From: Spirogloea muscicola
Taxonomy: Eukaryota; Streptophyta; Zygnematophyceae; Spirogloeales; Spirogloeaceae
Length of the DNA: 11,986 bases
Direction: 5' to 3'
NCBI GenBank assembly: GCA_009602725.1
Contig: WELB01000367.1
Coordinates: forward strand, 48,251 to 60,236
Shown here: in pieces, positions 7,384-11,986 of the stretch
Layout: the number at the start of each line of letters is the position of its first letter
How positions within the stretch are numbered: position 1 is the first letter of the stretch
Program-made: the position numbers and the translations under genes
The notes under the pieces: generated by a model
Databases searched by the model: none
Seen by the model: the letters and a program-made list of their open reading frames with translations, nothing else
Told to the model about the DNA's origin: nothing

Positions 7384-7580
7384 GGACTAGCTGTTCACAG
7401 CCCGTGCCCACTTATGGTGAGCCACTTCTTTCTGACTGACTGCCGCCCCCACTGCTTCTGAAGCTCCGCAAGAGGATCAATCTATTTTTGCTCCTTCACA
7501 GGATCTCTTGACTTTGTCCAACCTAATTGGGCCGGCCTTTCACAGCCATCGCCTCCTGGAAGAGCGTCTCCTTTCCAGAG
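7384..7580 (+). repeat. Decayed retroelement hairpin modules
   Basis: CTAGCTGTTCACAGCCC follows the TSD at about 7386-7402. Near the other end, ACTTTGTCCA then GGGCCGGCCTTTCACAGCC (7529-7547) and ATCGCCTCCTGGAAGAGCG resemble the minus-strand module at 10881-10935. The stretch between them, about 7405-7510, has no recognised content. Confidence 0.5.
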
Positions 7581-8220
7581 GGGTGGTGGGCAGTGAGACA
7601 GATGTGCTTAAACTGGAAAACTTTATGCTTGAGGAGGAAGCCCAAGAGTAAGGGCAGAGCAGGACGAGTAGCACGGATCATTTCGAGTCCGATTAGCAGT
7701 AGGCTGACTGTAACGGGTGCCCAGAGCTTGTTCGAAATGAACCCGGCAGCTGGACCTCCTCCCTCCTCAACTGGCTCTCCACCATTCTTGAACCACATCC
7801 TCGCCCTTGGTGCCCGCTGCCCCACCCCTCTCTTTGTGCAAAAGTTGCATGCTTCGCTTCCCTACATGGCTGCTAAGACGTTTTCACCAGTCTCAAGTAA
7901 CCACCTTATTAGGCGCAATCAAGGAGTGTCTCAACCTCTGCCGAGATCCAGACTAGTGGTCTGAAGTGCACGGTGCTAGTACACTGCCACCTCCTTATCA
8001 TCACTTGGCCCAAGACATCTTGCGCCGCATCTCAGAAGCAGTGCCTCAGAAAGCTGCACAAAGCCCGACCAATAGCAGGCGAACAAAGTCACTGACACCA
8101 GCCGATGAAGCTGAAGAGTCTAAAGACACAGCAAGGTTTCAGGCCAGCTGCACGCCTCTCGCTGCCAGCTATGCATCGTTGCCAGGCCTTTCAGCCGACC
8201 TGCGCGGTGCGAAGATGCGG
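7581..8220. other. No recognised gene; 3' flank of the HMG-box gene
   Basis: Open frames of 100-145 residues exist on both strands (plus 7527-7964 and 7966-8271, minus 7523-7825). The minus frame contains a hydrophobic stretch (L-W-A-P-V-T-V-S-L-L-L-I-G-L) but its C-terminal end is the translated retroelement hairpin module, which argues against a real gene. The part next to 8221 is probably the 3' UTR of the HMG-box gene. Confidence 0.4.
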
Positions 8221-9182
8221 TCAAGCCGCTGGCTTCTTCAACTTCTTCTTGGTGGCATTGGTGGCATCTAGTGCAGCAGCTTTCTCCTCCTGACAACGCG
8301 ATAAAAACAGCAGACGAGTAGAAGCATCAGGCTGCCTGCTCAACTACTTGGTCAACCTTTGCACAATCAACAATACAGGAGCTTGTGCCGACCAGCTCAC
8401 CTTGCTCTTCCTCTTCTTCTTCTCCACTTTCTCTGCTCCTTCGCCTGCCCCTGTCAAGGGAAGGGGTGCTGCGACAGCCAACAAGCCAGCCCCTTCACCT
8501 GCAGCTTTTGCCAATTTGTCCTTTTTCTTTAGCTTCCTCTTGGCCACTTCCTCGTCGGCCTTGTCAGCGCCTGGCTTCGCATCCTCCACGATTATAGCAG
8601 CCAGCTCGACAGGTTTGCCGTCCAGTGGAGTTGCGAGCACGGGCATGTCTACAGACGAAGCTGCGATGTGGCCATTCTCCAGCTTGCCCTTCTGCCAGTC
8701 CTTGGCCGCCATGCTGAAGACCTCCTTGGCGCTGAGCCCGGGGTGGAGTGGCTTCAGGACCTTGACGCGCTCGCCGACGTATTTGGAGTAGGCCGTGGGC
8801 GGCCGCTTGGGCCGCGGCTCCCCGTGGTCTGACCGCCTCTTCCTCCCTGGCTTGCCCTTCTCTGCCGCGGAAACAGAGCCGCCGGGGCCATGAGAAGCGC
8901 CAAAGCGGGGGAGCAGACAGGGTCCCCGGCCGGCCAGCGGGGAGTGCGGCCGGCCAGGCATGAGCCAGGTGGCCGAGGAGCAGGGTCAGTTGAGGGGTTA
9001 CCGGCAATGCCCTGAAACATGACGCTGAGCTCGCCGAGCACCGCGCCCAGGCGCTTGCAGGCCTGTGCCGTGGTGCTGAACCAGGCTCGCGCGAGAATCT
9101 CGGACGACGGCCCGGGTGCAGGCAGGGAGGCTGGCACGGAAGTCGCGGCAGCAGGCAATGGCTCCTGCATGACAGCAGCCAT
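8221..9182 (-). CDS. YABBY-like HMG-box protein, three exons
   Basis: Exons on the minus strand are 9182-9002, 8861-8401 and 8289-8221, joining in phase to 236 residues. Donors are GTAACC and GTGAGC; acceptors are GCGGCAG and TTGTCAG. A basic patch K-G-K-P-G-R-K-R-R (62-70) could be a nuclear signal. Residues 77-118 form an HMG-type box reading R-P-K-R-P-P-T-A-Y-S-K-Y, then P-G-L-S-A-K-E-V-F-S-M-A-A-K-D-W. The pattern P-(S/T)-A-Y-(N/S)-(R/K)-(F/Y), P-x-(I/L)-S-x-x-E-x-F-S-x-A-A-K-(N/D)-W is that of the C-terminal domain of plant YABBY proteins. The YABBY zinc finger is not visible. Residues 27-58 are likely helical. The C-terminus has several lysine-rich clusters, and the small last exon supplies the final one, ending K-K-P-A-A-stop. 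A nuclear DNA-binding role is inferred. The Met at 9182 is chosen for its GAGCATGG context; the frame is open further upstream to 9380. Confidence 0.8.
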
Positions 9183-9860
9183 GCTCCGGGCACAAGGCAG
9201 TGCAGGAGACAGCCGGGTGGGGAGGGGGCGGTCGTGGTGGCTGGCGAGCGAGGGGGCGGGGGGNAGGCGCCTGGCAACGGCGGAGGCGGGCAGGGGGGTG
9301 CGGCAAAGGCGAGGGCGCTGGCGGCGATGGCGGGCGCCAGGCTCGCCTGCCAAAGAAAGGCCCACTTCTGCGGCCCCCACGCCTCCGCGGCCGTCCGGGC
9401 CCCGTCACCCACCCGGCCGCTCGCCACTGGCCGCTGGCCCGCCCCCCACGCCTTCCCTCCTCCCCCCCCCCCAAGGCCCCAACGGTGAGTGGTGCCGGGC
9501 GACCGCTGAGAGGCGCCCGCACCGCCCAGGCGGGGCCACGCCCACTCCCCGCCGCCGCCATCCCCATGCCCATGCACTCACTGCCTCTGCCGTGGCACCC
9601 GCCCTCGCCTCAGCGGCGGGCGCCTTACGCCGCTCCTGTCCCCAGCGCACCTCGCGACTTCCCTTGGCCACCAGCCGCCGGCGGTTTGTCGCCCCCCGCC
9701 TGCCCGGTCCCAAGCCACGACGTCGTGTGGTGCGCACCCAGAGGTGCGGCTTCCCCGTCAGCAGGCCGCCGCGCGAGCCGCCTCGAGCACGGGTGCCGCA
9801 TCACCCAGCTCCGCCCTCGGCCACCACCGCCCGACAACAGCTCTTCCTATTCAAGGCAGT
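9183..9860. other. GC-rich upstream region of HMG-box gene
   Basis: Many long overlapping frames exist on both strands because stops are rare in this composition; none shows a domain. The stretch probably holds the promoter, 5' UTR and perhaps a 5'-UTR intron (minus-strand GTGAGTGC near 9580). One ambiguous base (N) lies at 9264, in a G-rich tract, suggesting an assembly or sequencing difficulty. Confidence 0.4.
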
Positions 9861-9879
9861 GGCTGTGAGAGGCCAGCCC
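9861..9879 (-). repeat. Retroelement hairpin, solo
   Basis: Minus-strand GGGCTGGCCTCTCACAGCC, preceded by CATCCATT, matches the module at 11407-11425. It lies next to copy T9 in the same orientation. Confidence 0.65.
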
Positions 9880-9906
9880 AATGGATGTACAAAATACTAG
9901 TCCTAA

Positions 9907-10143
9907 AGAGAGAGAAGGCGCGCGGGGCGCATGAAGTGAAATGGAGGTCAATTCAAGCCGATATGTTGTTCAGGCAGAGTCTAGGGCAAACTAAACAGGG
10001 CTACTTAAACCGGAGACCGAAACTAAGGTGCATAAGGTGACATCAGTACCTACGGGTGAGCACAAACAAATCTGAAAAGCTAACTTGGGGAGCTAGAGCG
10101 CCGCCACGAAAGCCGGAGGCCTGACTTAGAGCGCGCCCTGCAC
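9907..10143 (-). mobile_element. Retroelement 3' tail T9, type C
   Basis: On the minus strand the ORF tail G-R-A-L-S-Q-A-S-G-F...S-D-L-F-V-L-T-R-R-Y ends in TGA at 10045-10043 and is followed by the type C 3' UTR to CGCGCGCCTTCTCTCT. It aligns along its whole length with T11 and T15, but is more diverged (for example R-R-Y instead of R-G-Y). The truncation point falls at the same codon as in T11 (around 10143 and 10858), suggesting that these two descend from one already truncated copy. Confidence 0.75.
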
Positions 10144-10339
10144 CTAAAGACGTCAGCAAGAGGCGCTCAATGACCTCGACGGCCCCGACGGTCTCCCAAC
10201 CCCCGTCCCCGCCCCTCGGCCTCCTCACCCCAGCGGCCGCTGTGGGCGCCACACCCCACGTCCCTTCTCGCGCTTTCATTTGCATGTCCCTTGCTTTTGG
10301 CCTTGCCCTGGCCAGGGGACTGTTACTGCTTCAACGTCG
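10144..10339. other. DNA between divergent tails T9 and T10
   Basis: No gene seen. Both flanking copies point away from this segment, so it contains their truncated 5' ends. The plus-strand frame just before T10 reads V-A-G-S-L, which may align with A-A-G-S-L in T2 if about nine residues were deleted. Confidence 0.4.
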
Positions 10340-10610
10340 CCGGGTCCCTCGTCTCGATGCAGCGGTCCCTTGCCTTCGCGGTTCACTTGCGTGCAGGCCG
10401 AGCTTTGGCGGCGGCCTCCGGCTTCCGTCAGGGCGACGTCTTTCCGCCAGCTAGCTACTCAGACTTGCATCTCCAGACTCGAGGTTACTGAGCGTTCCCT
10501 GGCTGATGTCTTAGTCCTACTCGTTCGCACTTAGGCTCCCTCAAACCTTGTCCATTTTCCTCTGGGCTGGCCTTTCCCAGCCACCAGTCAATCTGGCCGC
10601 GCTTTCTCTT
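10340..10610 (+). mobile_element. Retroelement 3' tail T10, type B
   Basis: The ORF tail Q-R-S-L-A-F-A-V-H-L-R-A-G-R-A-L-A-A-A-S (from 10360) continues to S-D-L-H-L-Q-T-R-G-Y and TGA at 10489-10491. The 3' UTR matches T3 (GCTGATGTCTTAGTCCTA, GTTCGCACT, CTTGTCCATT), with hairpin GGGCTGGCCTTTCCCAGCC at 10564-10582, and ends CGCGCTTTCTCTT. Only 13 bases separate it from the tail of the opposite-strand copy T11. Confidence 0.75.
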
Positions 10611-10623
10611 AAGTGCGACGAGA

Positions 10624-10858
10624 AGAGAGAAGGCGCGCGGGGCGCATGAATTGAAAGGGAGGCCAATTCAAGCCAACACATTGTTCAGGCAGAGTCGAGT
10701 GCAGACTAAACAATGCTACATAATACGGAGACCTAATCTAAGGTACCTAAGATGACATTAGTACCCACGGGTGAGCACAAACAAATCTGACAAGCTAACT
10801 TGGGGAGCTGGAGCGCCGCCACGAAAGCCGGAGGCCTGACTTAGAGCACGCCCTGCAC
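10624..10858 (-). mobile_element. Retroelement 3' tail T11, type C
   Basis: The minus-strand ORF tail R-A-G-R-A-L-S-Q-A-S-G-F ... S-D-L-F-V-L-T-R-G-Y ends in TAA. The 3' UTR runs down to CCTTCTCTCT at 10624. From 10624 to 10829 it is nearly identical to T15 (offset 1157, two differences counted by eye). Confidence 0.8.
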
Positions 10859-10880
10859 GTTGATGAAGAGATGGGAAAGA

Positions 10881-11000
10881 CTCTTCCAGGAGGGGGCGAT
10901 GGCTGTGATTGGCCAGCCCAGAAGAATGAACAAATTTCGCTCATCAATGCTTTTCGGGCTGGCTTTTCGGGTTGGCAACCCTTTCAAGCCGCTATGAAGG
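10881..11000 (-). repeat. Retroelement hairpin modules, decayed
   Basis: On the minus strand, CATTCTTCT, GGGCTGGCCAATCACAGCC (10919-10901) and ATCGCCCCCTCCTGGAAGAG resemble the module at 7529-7570. At 10955-10981 the plus strand has TTCGGGCTGGCTTTTC and the perfect small hairpin GGGTTGGCAACCC. Confidence 0.55.
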
Positions 11001-11184
11001 TCCAACATCGACGCACACCGCTGGTCACGCAGTGGGCAGTGCAGAACAAAGAAAGTTGCGCCATTACGTCGACTACGGCCACTGCGATCAGCTCCTGCCA
11101 GCTGCAGTCGGAGTCTTTGGCCTTTGAAGTCCTCGATCCCACACTCAACCTTTTTTTTTAAATAAATAGCTGTTACCCTTCTTC
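11001..11184. other. Unassigned DNA with T-tract and AAATAAATA
   Basis: No gene recognised. A tract of eight or nine T followed by AAATAAATAG lies at about 11150-11168. It could be a relic of another repeat's end. The overlapping frames are short. Confidence 0.4.
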
Positions 11185-11283
11185 GCATTCCGGCTCCTTC
11201 AGACCTTGTCCATTCCTTTGGCCGCTTTCTGCTTTGGGCTGGCCTTTCCCGGCCACCAGTCAATCTGGCCGCGCTTTCTTCTA
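11185..11283 (+). mobile_element. Retroelement 3'-UTR fragment T12, type B
   Basis: CTTGTCCATTCC, GGGCTGGCCTTTCCCGGCC (11236-11254) and CAGTCAATCTGGCCGCGCTT correspond to T3 and T10. The A-to-G change in the right arm of the hairpin keeps pairing as G-U. It ends in CTTTCTTCT and is followed at once by tail T13. Confidence 0.65.
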
Positions 11284-11530
11284 CCCGGAGACTAGGTTCT
11301 CCGACCATCGGCTGCTCAACAGGGATTACTGAGTGTTTCGTGCCTTGATTCTCGGTGTGCTCAAGCGCTTTCTCTGGCCTCTTCGTATGAATTCATTCTT
11401 TTTCCTGGGCTGGCCTCTCACAGCCACCGCCCTCTCCACAAAACGTCTTCTCTTCGTTTGAGGCTGGCCCTCGCACAGCCATTGCCCCTCTTCCTCTGGA
11501 ACGAGAGCTGCTTCTTCTTTCTTCTTTCTG
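11284..11530 (+). mobile_element. Retroelement 3' tail T13, type A-like
   Basis: The last ORF codons give S-D-H-R-L-L-N-R-D-Y and TGA at 11330-11332. The UTR then begins GTGTTTCGT..., like GTGTCTCGT... after T2, and includes TCATTCTTTTTCC. Two hairpins follow 55 bases apart: GGGCTGGCCTCTCACAGCC at 11407-11425 and GGCTGGCCCTCGCACAGCC at 11462-11480. A CTTCTTCTTTCTTCTTT tail lies at about 11511-11527. Confidence 0.65.
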
Positions 11531-11547
11531 CCTGCCTGGAGAGTGTA

Positions 11548-11610
11548 TGTGCTTGAATGGGCCTCCCCCTTTCATTTCATGCGCACCGCACGCCTTCTCT
11601 CTTTCTTTTC
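11548..11610 (+). mobile_element. Retroelement 3'-end fragment T14, type C
   Basis: GCTTGAATGGGCCTCC, TTTCATTTCATGCGCACCGC and ACGCCTTCTCTCTTTC match the last 60 bases of type C copies in reverse complement. Beyond it, 11611-11777 has no recognised content. Confidence 0.6.
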
Positions 11611-11777
11611 GCCGATACGTCCCTAAGCCGGGGCTACCGTTTGCCGTGGCGGTGCTCTGGCCCCCAGTTAGCCCGTCTACATCGTATAGCTCGCCCGTGA
11701 TCTCTAGAACCCGCTTCAGCCTGTCTGCTGTCATCAACCGGCGCCTGGCATCGATGTTGGGAAAGTGAGCTCTTCGA

Positions 11778-11986
11778 AAGAGAGAGAAGGCACGCGGGGC
11801 GCATGAATTGAAAGGGAGGCCAATTCAAGCCAATACATTGTTCAGGCAGAGTCGAGTGCAGACTAAACAATGCTACATAATACGGAGACCTAATCTAAGG
11901 TACCTAAGATGACATTAGTACCCACGGGTGAGCACAAACAAATCTGACAAGCTAACTTGGGGAGCTGGAGCGCCGCCACGAAAGCC
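11778..11986 (-). mobile_element. Retroelement 3' tail T15, type C, runs off window
   Basis: It is a near-perfect repeat of T11 from its 3' end to the window edge, covering the whole 3' UTR and the ORF tail G-F-R-G-G-A-P-A-P-Q...L-T-R-G-Y-stop. The upstream part of the ORF would lie to the right of the window. Confidence 0.8.

Noticed and set aside
7523-7825. 100-residue minus frame with a hydrophobic stretch, possible membrane protein
   Set aside because: Its C-terminus is the translated hairpin repeat, no splice structure supports it, and no family is recognised.
8564-9577. 337-residue minus frame across the HMG-box gene
   Set aside because: It is a different frame from the HMG box and runs through the intron and the N base; it is a shadow produced by low stop frequency.
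9019-9900. 293-residue plus-strand frame
   Set aside because: It is antisense to the first HMG-box exon and GC-rich upstream DNA, and ends within a retroelement hairpin module; no domain is visible.
10841-11308. 155-residue minus frame between two tails
   Set aside because: It stitches together antisense pieces of type B and hairpin modules and ends inside tail T11.
1-11986. CRISPR arrays, bacterial operons, rRNA or tRNA genes
   Set aside because: The repeats are dispersed retroelement tails, not evenly spaced; gene structure is eukaryotic; I saw no cloverleaf with the T-loop GTTCRA core in a convincing setting, and no rRNA-like core sequence.

Overview
The window looks like nuclear DNA of a GC-rich green alga (Chlorophyta, or at least the green lineage). 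Protein-coding genes are split by short GT-AG introns. One gene encodes a plant-type Raf-like protein kinase, and one encodes an HMG-box protein whose box resembles that of plant YABBY factors. A terminal exon of the plant-type mitochondrial ATP synthase subunit g is also present. The species cannot be named from the sequence. A retained subunit g argues mildly against Chlorophyceae, whose ATP synthase is reported to have an unusual subunit set.

Layout: (1) 1-1449, plus strand: a CCG-rich stretch, a short retroelement 3' tail at 400-534, about 730 bases of GC-rich DNA with no exon I can defend, then the last exon of ATP synthase subunit g (1263-1449). (2) 1450-2625: AT-richer intergenic or 3'-UTR DNA with one strong inverted repeat. 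(3) 2626-4350, minus strand: a complete six-exon Raf-like kinase gene, convergent with subunit g, reconstructed by matching splice sites to the kinase fold; one intron appears to use a GC donor. (4) 4351-7580: kinase upstream region followed by a nest of non-LTR retrotransposon fragments. The longest (4908-5820) encodes a CCHC knuckle and a restriction-like endonuclease domain; a shorter, nearly identical copy (6969-7373) lies between 10-bp target-site duplications. (5) 7581-8220: no gene recognised. (6) 8221-9182, minus strand: a three-exon YABBY-like HMG-box gene with a GC-rich upstream region containing one N. (7) 9861-11986: a second nest of retroelement tails in both orientations, the last running off the window.

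The unifying discovery is the retroelement family. All copies are 5'-truncated and end in nearly the same C-terminal peptide (S-D-x-x-x-L-x-R-G-Y-stop). They carry one of three 3'-UTR types, finish in CTT-rich tails instead of poly(A), and share a small GGGCTGG...CCAGCC hairpin that occurs about sixteen times on both strands. Copies sit inside or against one another, including two tail-to-tail junctions. The host genes do not appear to form a pathway; they are ordinary neighbours in an accessory, repeat-loaded region.
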